Shown here: positions 6,585-13,598 of the stretch, piece after piece | Position numbering within the stretch: the first letter of the stretch is position 1 | Layout of the letters: the number at the start of each line of letters is the position of its first letter | Source: a virus | DNA: 28,586 nucleotides | Virus record (IMG/VR): IMGVR_UViG_3300020731_000409 | Location: 1 to 28,586 of that record | Strand: one strand, 5' to 3' | Made by a program: the position numbers and the translations under genes | The notes under the pieces: model-generated | The model's input: the letters and a program-made list of their open reading frames with translations, nothing else | The model's database searches: none | What the model was told of the DNA's origin: nothing

Positions 6585-7290
6585 TTACTGTAGGTAATAA
6601 AAAGTCGGCCCAGGCTTCGTGTGCTTGCCAGCCCAAATGATAACTTTTTGGGCCAACTGTCGGAAAACCTTGACTGGTTAGATAGTTATAGTAGGTCATT
6701 GAATCAGTGTAGGGCATAAGGTAACTGCCGTTCCAATCGTATTCTTCTGCTCCTAGATGCTGTAGATTCTTAATGTTAGCAAAACTGTGGAATGTACTAA
6801 AAAATAAATGCCGAATACCGCGTTCATTCAACAGTTGATGAAACTGATATATTTTATTGTGTGCGTCAATAGTACGTCTATTAATAGCGTCACTACTGCC
6901 TTGTTCAATAACCCAGTTACGATAACGCTCGGCAAACTCAGCAGGTACCGTGTCCCATCCACTGGCGGTGACCTGATAGTATGTACCTTCGTGTAGCCAC
7001 TCTTCTCGTTCCCAGGTAGCCCAACCAATGACAACAAGGTCTGGCTTTTCTGTTTCAAGGTACTCTAAGGTAGTACGCATAATGCGATCATTACTACTGG
7101 CACTTTCAGCATCACAATGTAGTATAGCGTAAAGGTGATTGGCCAACAAACAGCCATAACTAGCACGTTCGTTATCGGGGTGCGGACGTCTGCCTAATCC
7201 GTAGTAGAGTGGATCATCCTCGGCAAAGCAAAAACTATTGACTGCTTCTGCTCCGGCACTATGGCTGTCGCCGTTTACATATAAGATCAA
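6550..7290 (-). CDS. SGNH-fold protein (tandem copy 1)
   Basis: The 246-residue protein starts MILYVNGDSHSAG, a canonical GDS block I (residues 7-9). It continues with AESASSNDRIMRTTLEYL and PDLVVIGWATWE and ends in SYHLGWQAHEAWADFL, where the His lies in the block V position. Many aromatic residues and histidines lie between. It pairs with the gene at 5204-5899 by shared sequence order. Its ATG is in an ATGA overlap with the Lys/Ala-rich gene upstream. The enzyme class is inferred from the fold; no substrate can be assigned. Confidence 0.7.
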   Translation of the reverse strand: MILYVNGDSHSAGAEAVNSFCFAEDDPLYYGLGRRPHPDNERASYGCLLANHLYAILHCDAESASSNDRIMRTTLEYLETEKPDLVVIGWATWEREEWLHEGTYYQVTASGWDTVPAEFAERYRNWVIEQGSSDAINRRTIDAHNKIYQFHQLLNERGIRHLFFSTFHSFANIKNLQHLGAEEYDWNGSYLMPYTDSMTYYNYLTSQGFPTVGPKSYHLGWQAHEAWADFLLPTVNELLATKTNTL

Positions 7291-7715
7291 CTTACTTCGG
7301 TCTTTCCATCGCCAAGGTCTCGACGATTAATTACACGTGGACGATCACCCATTGGTTGGTTAGCTTCCCATTGTTCAAAGTTTTCTGCTACAACATTTCT
7401 ACAAACATCAGCAAACCATTGATCTACTAAGTCGGCATCGGTTTTGCCTTTAAATCCAGCACGTGCTAGATTAGTAATAAATTTATCATTCCAGTCTAGT
7501 TCAAAAGCACCGTTGCCGATATTGTCGGGGTCAAGTTCTACTGCTACAACACTAACCCATGGTTCGCCTTTAGCATCAGCAATTTGTCTAGGGGTCATTC
7601 CACTAAAATCAATTTTCTTTGTACGAGGTTTAGCCGCGGCCTTTTTTGCTACAGTCTTTGTTGCTACAGGCTTTTTTGCTACTGTCTTTTTTGCTACAGG
7701 CTTTTTAGTTGCCAT
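7287..7715 (-). CDS. phage protein with histone-like Lys/Ala tail
   Basis: The 142-residue protein has two parts. Residues 1-34 are a low-complexity KKPVAKK/TVAKK repeat like the tails of histone H1 and AlgP, likely to bind nucleic acid. Residues 35-142 form a compact acidic domain (MTPRQIADAKGEPWVSVV, GNGAFELDWNDKFI, DQWFADVCRNVVAE) of a type I recall from aquatic T4-like phages without assigned function. The start has a good site (AAGGAGAA) just upstream. It could package or organise DNA, or bridge DNA to another protein through its globular part; neither is proven. Confidence 0.75.
   Translation of the reverse strand: MATKKPVAKKTVAKKPVATKTVAKKAAAKPRTKKIDFSGMTPRQIADAKGEPWVSVVAVELDPDNIGNGAFELDWNDKFITNLARAGFKGKTDADLVDQWFADVCRNVVAENFEQWEANQPMGDRPRVINRRDLGDGKTEVS
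7613..7715 (-). repeat. short tandem coding repeat (KKPVAKKTVA units)
   Basis: The first 34 codons of the gene are built from near-identical 15-30 base units, visible on the plus strand as repeated GCTACAG and CTTTTTTGCTAC words. Repeats of this kind slip easily, so tail length probably varies between related phages. Confidence 0.7.
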
Positions 7716-8193
7716 TATTGTTCTCCTTAACTTCCATCCAAGTATGGTCGCCCATATATTTTACTTGAGTTATGTACTCGTAGTCAACCGGGACGCCAGT
7801 TGACCAATCTGTTGGACCATTATGTGTTAGAATGGTTTTATTTCTTCTTTGGTCCCATACTAACCAATACGAGTGGCCCATTACTACCTGAAATTGATAC
7901 TCTGCGGCGTGTACTGCATCTGTTACTTCTAGTCTACGTTTAATATCATCGGCCTGCTTTTGTAATACCTTAACCAATTCCATAATACGATCGTACTCTT
8001 GCCGGGCATAAATCCTAGCATGATTGATCATTAGATCCTTTTGTTTTTCAACAGGGATAAGATCAAACTTTGGACCACCTGCTTCCGTAGGATAAGGACT
8101 TACGTTCCTGTTAAAAAAAGGAATTAAGTCCCCAGTAGATGTTGAATCGTAACTGAGCCTACCATCGGCTGAGTTAGATTTTTTATCTGTCAT
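7705..8193 (-). CDS. DUF2452-family protein
   Basis: The ATG at 8193 gives an ATGA overlap with the gene upstream; a start at 8238 is possible but overlaps more. The 162-residue product matches the DUF2452 pattern by eye: PYPTEAGGPKFDLIPVEKQK, a central helix with DDIKRRLEVTDAVHAAEYQF, then a small beta domain (VMGHSYWLVWDQR, LTHNGPTDW, YMGDHTWMEV). DUF2452 proteins occur in bacteria and eukaryotes with no settled function. The N-terminal 35 residues are Ser/Thr/Asp-rich and probably disordered. Confidence 0.65.
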   Translation of the reverse strand: MTDKKSNSADGRLSYDSTSTGDLIPFFNRNVSPYPTEAGGPKFDLIPVEKQKDLMINHARIYARQEYDRIMELVKVLQKQADDIKRRLEVTDAVHAAEYQFQVVMGHSYWLVWDQRRNKTILTHNGPTDWSTGVPVDYEYITQVKYMGDHTWMEVKENNNGN

Positions 8194-8543
8194 TGAATCC
8201 AGTGTTGTGCTAGAACCATTAGGCTTAACCAAGCCCACATAGTATTAAAACCTACTAGTGTTGGCAATGCTTTTTTACGACTTGCCCAAATAAGTGTTAC
8301 GCTGGTTAATAATGTTAGATAGTACAGTTCCCAGATCTGAATTCCAAAGATTAGACCCGGGATGATAATGATAGCTTTAGCTAACCAGCTAACAAACTCT
8401 ACAGTATTGTAACCAGTCCAGTATTCCTTTTTAAACCACATCATATAGCAGTCACGCATATTTGCCCAACCACTGTGGCTATAACTGATTACCATTAACG
8501 CTACCCATACGCCTACTGCTAATAAGATTTGATTTGTTGTCAT
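8190..8543 (-). CDS. multi-pass membrane protein, unknown
   Basis: The ATG at 8543 is chosen because it makes an ATGA overlap and has GGAG nine bases upstream. The 117-residue product has about four hydrophobic segments: ILLAVGVWVALMVISY, LAKAIIIIPGLIFGI, YYLTLLTSVTLIW and FNTMWAWLSLMVLA. A short polar loop DCYMMWFKKEYWTGYN separates the first two. No transporter or holin motif is recognisable. It is co-translated with small genes downstream of QueE, which may only reflect packing. Confidence 0.6.
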   Translation of the reverse strand: MTTNQILLAVGVWVALMVISYSHSGWANMRDCYMMWFKKEYWTGYNTVEFVSWLAKAIIIIPGLIFGIQIWELYYLTLLTSVTLIWASRKKALPTLVGFNTMWAWLSLMVLAQHWIQ

Positions 8544-8773
8544 TGTTTTAAACTCCAAATTATATGTTCTACTGGTGCGTGATATCTAAATTCAATCACA
8601 GCATCTCCGGGCCCACCCCAGACTGCTAGACCTTGATACGCAAAACGTAACCATAACCAACGTCCAGTTATATGACTTCGCTTAGGCCACCACATAAAAC
8701 GTAATCGCCATAAAGCACGATCCTGAAAGGCATCGTATGTTTGTACATCTGGCTCATAACTATGACCCATCAT
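8540..8773 (-). CDS. small Trp/Arg-rich hypothetical protein
   Basis: The start ATG at 8773 overlaps the QueE stop as ATGA, so it is co-translated with QueE. The GTG reading from 8782 is not needed. The 77 residues are rich in Trp, Arg and Tyr (RALWRLRFMWWPKRSH, WLWLRFAYQG). This suggests a nucleic-acid or membrane-surface binding protein. No family recognised. Confidence 0.5.
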   Translation of the reverse strand: MMGHSYEPDVQTYDAFQDRALWRLRFMWWPKRSHITGRWLWLRFAYQGLAVWGGPGDAVIEFRYHAPVEHIIWSLKQ

Positions 8774-9627
8774 GTGCCCCACTCATTCTTAAACAGTGGT
8801 ACCTGTAGTCGATCACTGTAGCGTAGCCCACGTTTCATAGCCGCTAGTGCTACATTCTTGGCATTCAACGAATATACGCTTTCAACACCACCTACTGGCA
8901 TTAGATAAACATTACCTTTAAATCCTGCCGCACGATAAGCACCGATAGCACATTCAGCATCTGCTATATCTTGCTCAGTGGCAACAACAAACTTAAGATA
9001 TGTATGTCCAACATCTTCATACGCACACACAATTTCTGGACGAATAGCATCTTCCCACGCTTCGCCACTGGCTGGCAATTTAGCACTTACACTAAATGTC
9101 AGTGCTTCGCGCCCTCTGGATTTATTGCCCAACGACCAATTCAGCAAATAGTGTCTAAATTCTTTGCTGAGTTCTTGAGTGCCATTAGTCTCAAAAGTAA
9201 TTTCTTTAAGACCTTTCATCTTAGGATTGTCTAGCAAGTCTGGATAAGCACGTTGCCAACCTAGTAGTGGCTCGCCACCGGTAATAACTAAATGCTCATC
9301 TTGCCATTCACCGTGCGGAATAATTTCCATAATACGATCTACAATAGCATCTGTGGTAAGCATAGGACTTAGGTTCTTAAAGTCCGGATGCCAGCTAGCA
9401 TAACTATCACACCCTGTACTTACTAAAGGTAGTTCTTCATACTTTGTAAACATATGACTGACCTGAGCAATATCCTCAGCTTCGTTACTGAGTTCACCTC
9501 TAGGCATACCAAAGCCAGCACATTTAAAGTTACAACCAAATGTACGTAAGAAAACACTAGGCACGCCCATAAAGCGTCCTTCACCTTGAATACTATAAAA
9601 TAGTTCTGCTATTTTAATCTTGCTCAT
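8770..9627 (-). CDS. queE: 7-carboxy-7-deazaguanine synthase, QueE-like radical SAM enzyme
   Basis: The 285-residue protein converts 6-carboxytetrahydropterin to 7-carboxy-7-deazaguanine using SAM and a 4Fe-4S cluster. Evidence: the substrate motif FYSIQGEG(R) (10-17), GVPSVFLRTFGCNFKC (21-36), LVITGGEPLL (113-122, SAM-binding GGEP) and FETNGT (145-150). The usual CxxxCxxC cluster motif is split. C32 and C36 are followed by AGFG, and a candidate third cysteine appears 37 residues later in STGCDSYASWHP (C73), where GCDSY looks like the WCDTxY half of the normal motif. The protein is about 60 residues longer than bacterial QueE, partly from this insert. It lies two genes after QueD and directly after MazG, overlapping it by 14 bases. 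Confidence 0.9.
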   Translation of the reverse strand: MSKIKIAELFYSIQGEGRFMGVPSVFLRTFGCNFKCAGFGMPRGELSNEAEDIAQVSHMFTKYEELPLVSTGCDSYASWHPDFKNLSPMLTTDAIVDRIMEIIPHGEWQDEHLVITGGEPLLGWQRAYPDLLDNPKMKGLKEITFETNGTQELSKEFRHYLLNWSLGNKSRGREALTFSVSAKLPASGEAWEDAIRPEIVCAYEDVGHTYLKFVVATEQDIADAECAIGAYRAAGFKGNVYLMPVGGVESVYSLNAKNVALAAMKRGLRYSDRLQVPLFKNEWGT

Positions 9628-9892
9628 ATAATTTAGACCATTGTTTGAGTTTATCTTTTTTTGCCAATGCGGCTTTTTCTAATTGTACAGAATCAAGTAC
9701 GCCTTGGTCAACTAAAATATCAATCATGGCCAATACATCGCCGATTTCTTTTTCAAGGTTATCGCGTTGTGTACCTTGTCCATTTAGATATTCATTTTCT
9801 AAACCAAATCGTCGACACTTGCTGACGTTTTGTATTACTTCGGCACACTCTTCTTGTAGTATACCTAATGCTTCTGCTGTTTTTTCATTCAT
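9614..9892 (-). CDS. mazG: MazG-like nucleotide pyrophosphohydrolase
   Basis: The 92-residue protein is a single MazG/all-alpha NTP pyrophosphatase domain. Metal-binding motif EECAE (14-18) in LQEECAEVIQNVSK and the second acidic set EKEIGDVLAMID (47-58) are in place. The family cleaves (d)NTPs or, proposed for some phage versions, (p)ppGpp or damaged nucleotides. Its place between QueD and QueE may point to dNTP-pool control during modified-DNA synthesis, but MazG is also common in phages without 7-deazaguanine genes. Confidence 0.85.
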   Translation of the reverse strand: MNEKTAEALGILQEECAEVIQNVSKCRRFGLENEYLNGQGTQRDNLEKEIGDVLAMIDILVDQGVLDSVQLEKAALAKKDKLKQWSKLYEQD

Positions 9893-9895
9893 TTG

Positions 9896-10069
9896 TTAGT
9901 TCCAGTGTCTAATAACCCCTGCGATAATAAAGCAGTTAGTTATGATATATGTTAACACAATTACAGTACGAATACAAGCAACACGATCAGCTTCAGCATC
10001 AGTGTTGCCTGCTTTTTCACCCAGGGCCTTGGCCCAGATACGCCAAATTTTATGCGAATAAATCTTCAT
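9896..10069 (-). CDS. small membrane protein between QueD and MazG
   Basis: The ATG at 10069 has GAGTGGA just upstream and gives a 20-base overlap with QueD; the longer frame from 10195 would lie mostly inside QueD and is not favoured. The 57 residues begin MKIYSHKIWRIWAKALGEK and end with a hydrophobic span (VIVLTYIITNCFIIAGVI). The amphipathic N-terminal half plus single span suggests a peripheral/inner membrane protein. Function unknown. Confidence 0.65.
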   Translation of the reverse strand: MKIYSHKIWRIWAKALGEKAGNTDAEADRVACIRTVIVLTYIITNCFIIAGVIRHWN

Positions 10070-10553
10070 TCCACTCGCGATGGCCTTCACGGAATGCCAT
10101 ATTGCTTTGCGTTTCTCTAACTTCCACGCGATAGCACCAAAGTCTATCTGCTTCTGATTGCCCCCACATATCCGGGATATAAACACCATTAACATATTTG
10201 TATAATTGATCTGCTAGTGCTTCACAGCCTAATGCTGGAAGGATAGTTAGTTTAGCTAACTTACGACGTTCCATTTCTTTATAAAACTCTAGTTCTGGAT
10301 CATCTGCGGCTACCAGTGTAGTGTGGTCAAATTGACTTTCAAGGATACCCTTGAGTTCTTTAAGTCCACCGTAGTCTGCCGCCCAGTTACGTACATCCAG
10401 GCTGTCTGTGCCAAAGTAAAATTTCATACTAAATGAATAGCCGTGATTTAAATTACAATGACTATCAGCTCGCCATTGGCGGTAAGCGCAGGGAAATGCG
10501 TCGTGATACTCTTTGGTACTTGTGTATTTGTACTGTCTTGGTTGATTTGCCAT
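10050..10553 (-). CDS. queD: QueD-like 6-carboxytetrahydropterin synthase (divergent)
   Basis: The 167-residue T-fold protein is assigned to the 6-pyruvoyltetrahydropterin synthase/QueD family, the second step of 7-deazaguanine synthesis (dihydroneopterin triphosphate to 6-carboxytetrahydropterin). Matching pieces: HCNLNHGYSFSMKFYFG (32-48, the HGHxY region), WAADYGGLKELKGIL (57-71, the vvDFxxLK region), FDHTTLV (75-81) and YRVEVRET (141-148, catalytic-type Glu). Difference: the second His of HGH is Tyr39, so the zinc site differs from the standard three-His set. A 30-residue insert (about 84-115) is also present. The gene has AGGAG before the ATG and a promoter-like sequence with a palindrome just upstream. 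Confidence 0.75.
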   Translation of the reverse strand: MANQPRQYKYTSTKEYHDAFPCAYRQWRADSHCNLNHGYSFSMKFYFGTDSLDVRNWAADYGGLKELKGILESQFDHTTLVAADDPELEFYKEMERRKLAKLTILPALGCEALADQLYKYVNGVYIPDMWGQSEADRLWCYRVEVRETQSNMAFREGHREWNEDLFA

Positions 10554-10562
10554 ATTGATTCT

Positions 10563-10583
10563 CCTATGTTATTATAGCATAGG
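10563..10583 (-). promoter_or_regulatory. extended -10 promoter inside a palindrome, upstream of queD
   Basis: The minus strand reads CCTATGCTATAATAACATAGG. TGCTATAAT (TATAAT at 10576-10571) is an extended -10 element, flanked by a perfect 6-base inverted repeat CCTATG/CATAGG. Transcription would start close to the AGGAG ribosome binding site. No good -35 is seen. The repeat could be an operator or a 5' hairpin that hides the binding site. Confidence 0.45.
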
Positions 10584-10640
10584 CCTGCAGAATTTGTATA
10601 GCGGGATGAATGCCAGAAAGGCCGCTGTGTTGGGATAATA

Positions 10641-10808
10641 CTATTTAGTATCGTCTGTTTTTGCTTTTGGTGCTTCTGGTTTTGGAACCACTGCCGGCGG
10701 TGGTGCGGGTATTTGCTTTAGGTATGGATCAATGACATAAGCATTTGCCCCATACCAACCGATTGCTGACAGGAAACCTCCGCCTACAAGTGCTAGTGCT
10801 AGTAACAT
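10641..10808 (-). CDS. small membrane protein with proline-rich tail
   Basis: Reading the minus strand from the ATG at 10808 gives 55 residues. A hydrophobic N-terminal span MLLALALVGGGFLSAIGW is followed by YGANAYVIDPYL and a Pro/Ala/Lys-rich end (IPAPPPAVVPKPEAPKAK) before TAG at 10641. It begins one base after the stop of the GIY-YIG-like gene, which supports translation. The layout resembles a single-pass inner membrane protein with an extended periplasmic arm. Function unknown; a spanin-like part is one guess but no lipobox or coiled coil is present. Confidence 0.6.
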   Translation of the reverse strand: MLLALALVGGGFLSAIGWYGANAYVIDPYLKQIPAPPPAVVPKPEAPKAKTDDTK

Positions 10809-10809
10809 C

Positions 10810-11376
10810 TTATTGCTCAACGGCCCAAAGACCGTTGTCCTCTTCTACAAAATTATTATCCCAGGTAGTCTTACTAACAAATGCTCTGTTACGTTTGTTA
10901 GCTTCGTCATTGATATTGCCAATTGGCTTTTCGCCAAATTGTTCGCGATAGTTATTAATCAATTCACTTTCCATCGACTCAACTTCTTTAAATGGATCAA
11001 ATGATTGAAAGTTGTATTTGGTAACGTCCCACACAATCATTTTTAACTGACGATGATCTATGTCAATACCGTACAATTTTTTAAAATCACGTTCGATAGT
11101 TAACCAGTCTGATCCGCTTGAGCCGTCGATTCTAATACCGTCGCCCCAACTATAGCAATGAGCAATTTGACGATAAGCACGTTCGCCCCATACCCTAAAT
11201 TTACTTTTTGGTGCGCTCATACCAAACTTGATAATAATACCTTTGAACATTAAACAATATACATACTTGTCAATTTGGTATTTTTTAAAAAACGCACAGA
11301 TTTCAGCTGGTACGTTAAGAAGACCAACATCAATAGTGTATTTTGGAAACGATGCCCAATCGTATTTACAATTCAT
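10810..11376 (-). CDS. GIY-YIG-like nuclease domain protein
   Basis: The ATG at 11376 has GGAG at good spacing and begins two bases after the upstream stop; the frame reaching back to 11415 is not favoured. In the 188-residue product, KYVYCLMFKG and IIKFGMSA (about 37-55) occupy the places of GIY and YIG, with conserved Arg residues after (KFRVWGERAYRQ). A helix ESMESELINNYREQFG (about 135-148) supplies the catalytic-type Glu, and PIGN supplies the Asn. Residues are degenerate relative to free-standing homing endonucleases, so activity is uncertain. It may be a nuclease, a homing enzyme relic or a structural GIY-YIG protein. Confidence 0.5.
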   Translation of the reverse strand: MNCKYDWASFPKYTIDVGLLNVPAEICAFFKKYQIDKYVYCLMFKGIIIKFGMSAPKSKFRVWGERAYRQIAHCYSWGDGIRIDGSSGSDWLTIERDFKKLYGIDIDHRQLKMIVWDVTKYNFQSFDPFKEVESMESELINNYREQFGEKPIGNINDEANKRNRAFVSKTTWDNNFVEEDNGLWAVEQ

Positions 11377-11378
11377 TT

Positions 11379-11921
11379 TTATCTCCACCATTCTTCCCAA
11401 GGAAACACACACCATATGGGTTCCTCGAGTTTATTGATATGTAAGCCTACATAGTCTACATCTTTAAAATTGCTTGCGGCATTGTCGATCAACACAGCAA
11501 CACGAACATTATTGCCCCAAATATTATCCCAGCGTGGATCATTGGGTAAACATCCACTGGGCCAGTCTTCACGAATCCAGTTAAGTGTAGCACCGGTGTC
11601 ATTGATGTCATCGACAATAAGAATGTTCTTACCACGTTGGCTACGTGGTGCGTCTCCGTCTACAGTAGGATCATTGTAGCCAAACGCATCTTCAGCCATC
11701 CAGCAGTTTGATTCTGGACCTAACTCACTGTCACGTAAACTAACACTAAGAGTATGCATAGGCACTTCTAGATAGTGGCTCAACATTGTAGCCGGAATCA
11801 ACCCCCCACGAGTAAGCCCTACAATATAATCAGGTTTCCAACCGTCGGCATTCATACAACGAATAATATCGTGTAACCAACCTTTGATAGTTGAATCTTT
11901 GTAGTAAACTTGTCTAGACAT
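11379..11921 (-). CDS. phosphoribosyltransferase (type I, hypoxanthine/xanthine-like)
   Basis: The 180-residue protein has the PRPP-binding loop ILIVDDINDTGATL (VDDINDTGAT, 103-112) and the upstream YIVGLTRGGLIPATML strand-helix typical of type I phosphoribosyltransferases, with a C-terminal PIWCVFPWEEWW like that of xanthine/guanine types. It would salvage a purine base with PRPP to the nucleotide. Its presence beside queD could relate to base salvage, possibly even of a 7-deazaguanine base, but ordinary purine salvage is the simpler reading. Confidence 0.85.
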   Translation of the reverse strand: MSRQVYYKDSTIKGWLHDIIRCMNADGWKPDYIVGLTRGGLIPATMLSHYLEVPMHTLSVSLRDSELGPESNCWMAEDAFGYNDPTVDGDAPRSQRGKNILIVDDINDTGATLNWIREDWPSGCLPNDPRWDNIWGNNVRVAVLIDNAASNFKDVDYVGLHINKLEEPIWCVFPWEEWWR

Positions 11922-12237
11922 AGTATTCTGCTTCTCGTAAATTGTGTGTTTGAATTTGATCTAAAAACTTTATTAAAAACATACTTGCGACACTGGCATC
12001 TGCTCCATCAAAACGTATCAAAGTTAATCCGGTACCATCCTGCATTTTATAACTTGCTTTGGCTTTACCGTATTGTACTTGATTTGTAAAATGTTCGCGA
12101 CCTTTATTATCCCACCATTGTACTCTGGTAGCCAATCCGCCAATCATATTAAACCATTCGCCCATTTCGTCTGTAAGTGCTGGAACCATAAAACGGATTT
12201 CATAGGCTACCCGACATCCTGGGGGAAGTTTTTGCAT
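11914..12237 (-). CDS. hypothetical phage protein
   Basis: The 107-residue protein is of mixed alpha/beta type with no recognised motif: VAYEIRFMVPALTDE, VQWWDNKGREHFTNQV, GTGLTLIRFDGAD and a helical end. It overlaps the phosphoribosyltransferase start by 8 bases and shares a stop/start point with the cupin gene upstream, so it is part of the same operon. Function unknown. Confidence 0.65.
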   Translation of the reverse strand: MQKLPPGCRVAYEIRFMVPALTDEMGEWFNMIGGLATRVQWWDNKGREHFTNQVQYGKAKASYKMQDGTGLTLIRFDGADASVASMFLIKFLDQIQTHNLREAEYYV

Positions 12238-12689
12238 TACTTAAATAACCTTGACCCTAAATATTCTTCGTGCGGTACCCAACCTTGGCGAGTTAAGAAT
12301 CCCCACTCTTTACGTTTACGCATAGGCATAAACAAAGTCCAGGTTTCGACCTCGGGATCAATTTCAATACGATGGTAACTGTTGGCGCCACAGATACGAA
12401 AGTGCCCGGCACCACGCCAGTGCGCTATTTCCCCAAACTTTTCTCCACGATTGTTGATTTGTGGAATCCATTCCCAATAACCACCTTTTAAAATAACAGT
12501 GGCATAGTTCCAAGGGTGATCGTGTGGAACATCTGGATCCGACTTTAGGAATTTATGTAAGAATATGTTAAATGGAAACCAGGTGCGATCTTTAAGAAAC
12601 ACATAGTAACGTTCTAGATATGGCTCTTCGTTTACACGATCCATAATAATACGTCGACGTCCAATACTTTCTAACCATTTAAGTAACAT
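12237..12689 (-). CDS. cupin-fold protein
   Basis: The 150-residue protein has a cupin-like metal-site pattern: VPHDHPW (H56, H58), VILKGGYWEW and GANSYHRIEI (H106), with regular beta strands between. The HDHPW and YHRI segments resemble phage and bacterial cupins of unknown substrate. The start overlaps the upstream stop (TAATG). It may be a dioxygenase, isomerase or sugar-binding protein. Sugar-nucleotide genes are nearby (14766-16740), but no direct link is visible. Confidence 0.6.
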   Translation of the reverse strand: MLLKWLESIGRRRIIMDRVNEEPYLERYYVFLKDRTWFPFNIFLHKFLKSDPDVPHDHPWNYATVILKGGYWEWIPQINNRGEKFGEIAHWRGAGHFRICGANSYHRIEIDPEVETWTLFMPMRKRKEWGFLTRQGWVPHEEYLGSRLFK

Positions 12690-12916
12690 TATTTCTCCAA
12701 CTTTGTTAAACGAAAACTAAGTTCTCTATCCTCTGCAACCATTTGATTTCTCATTGATTGAAGCAGAAGATAAGCACGATTAATACGAATGTGAGCATAA
12801 ATGATAGCGGCAACTACAGCGGTAAGGGTAAGTCCCCATCCGGCCACAATACCAATTATCCATGACCATAGTCCGGTGATTTCGTTAGTTAATGCTGTTA
12901 GTGTTTGAGCAATCAT
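12689..12916 (-). CDS. small membrane protein with C-terminal helix
   Basis: The 75-residue protein has a hydrophobic segment WSWIIGIVAGWGLTLTAVVA (about 17-36) continuing into AAIIYAHI. A charged helix follows (residues 45-75, LLLQSMRNQMVAEDRELSFRL), which could form a coiled coil. It is ATGA-coupled to the fiber-like gene upstream. Function unknown. Confidence 0.6.
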   Translation of the reverse strand: MIAQTLTALTNEITGLWSWIIGIVAGWGLTLTAVVAAIIYAHIRINRAYLLLQSMRNQMVAEDRELSFRLTKLEK

Positions 12917-13266
12917 TCGACATCCGTTAGAGTTAGTACCATCTTAAGTTGTTCTTGAGCTTCTTCATATCGGGCAAGTGCATCAGCTACAGTAATATTG
13001 GTAGCCGCAATTTCTTTGATTTTGGCTTCTTCGTTCATTTTCTTTTGCGCCCACTCTAACGCACTAACAGCCGTTCCATTTAAGCCAACAGTGGGATAAT
13101 TCATTTGTATTTGGGTCCACATATTACCGTCGTAGACTTCCATATTAGTACCGTTAAAACGTACCTGTCCGGAGGCAGGGTTGTTTGAACTCATATTTAC
13201 ATATTGGCTACTTGCGTAACCGCCTTGTACCTCTATATAAGGTCCGGCATTAATAGTTTTGATCAT
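12913..13266 (-). CDS. small virion-fiber-like protein
   Basis: The 117-residue protein has a Gly/Asn/Ser-rich beta N-terminal half (AGPYIEVQGGYASSQYV, ASGQVRFNGTNMEVYDGNMW), a pattern common in phage fiber and decoration proteins where G-x-IR(F/Y)N..T..xEVYDG.xW recurs. The C-terminal half is helical (SALEWAQKKMNEEAKIKEI, ADALARYEEAQEQLKM). This suggests a trimeric or surface-exposed virion protein, although it sits away from any recognised structural module. Confirmation would need proteomics. Confidence 0.55.
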   Translation of the reverse strand: MIKTINAGPYIEVQGGYASSQYVNMSSNNPASGQVRFNGTNMEVYDGNMWTQIQMNYPTVGLNGTAVSALEWAQKKMNEEAKIKEIAATNITVADALARYEEAQEQLKMVLTLTDVE

Positions 13267-13598
13267 TCTTTTAACTTCGTCATTGTAATAATCTTGCCTA
13301 GCTCGCGATCAAAGTCTGCATCGTCGGCAATGATATATAGACTTTCTGAGCTAATTTGACTAGCAACTGATACAATACTACCGCCATTGGCTGGTGTAAT
13401 TTTAAGTGTTAGTGTTTGTCCTGTGATAGGACCTTGTGTGGTTGGCCCAAGGGTAAGGCCACCTATGCCATTGTAGCCATTGCCACCGATTTGGTATGTA
13501 TTTGCCATTTTATATTCCTGCGGGTTATCTTGTGTTAGTGTTAGTTTACCTGCGCCGAGCCAATTAAAAATTCGTATACGCCAACTTTTTGGTATCAT
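13263..13598 (-). CDS. small virion-like protein, paralogue of the next upstream gene
   Basis: The 111-residue reading starts at 13598 in an ATGA overlap. An alternative ATG at 13508 has AGGA at good spacing and would remove 30 residues. The N-terminus IPKSWRIRIFNWLG is a basic amphipathic helix. A Gly-rich part follows (YQIGGNGYNGIGGLTLG), then a beta domain with PANGGSIVSVASQ and DFDRELGKIITMTKLKE. The last part parallels PARGGTVVQIRQ and DIADRIGQIVSLELLRV in the gene at 13595-13873, so the two are diverged tandem copies. Function unknown. Confidence 0.6.
   Translation of the reverse strand: MIPKSWRIRIFNWLGAGKLTLTQDNPQEYKMANTYQIGGNGYNGIGGLTLGPTTQGPITGQTLTLKITPANGGSIVSVASQISSESLYIIADDADFDRELGKIITMTKLKE

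Noticed and set aside
9896-10195. Longer 99-codon version of the small membrane gene before MazG
   Set aside because: The extra N-terminal part lies inside queD in another frame; the internal ATG at 10069 has better spacing and a ribosome-site-like GAGTGGA.
10584-10640. Possible terminator between the small membrane gene and queD
   Set aside because: AGCGG/CCGCT and GCC/GGC could pair weakly, but the stem is poor and there is no T-run on the minus strand.
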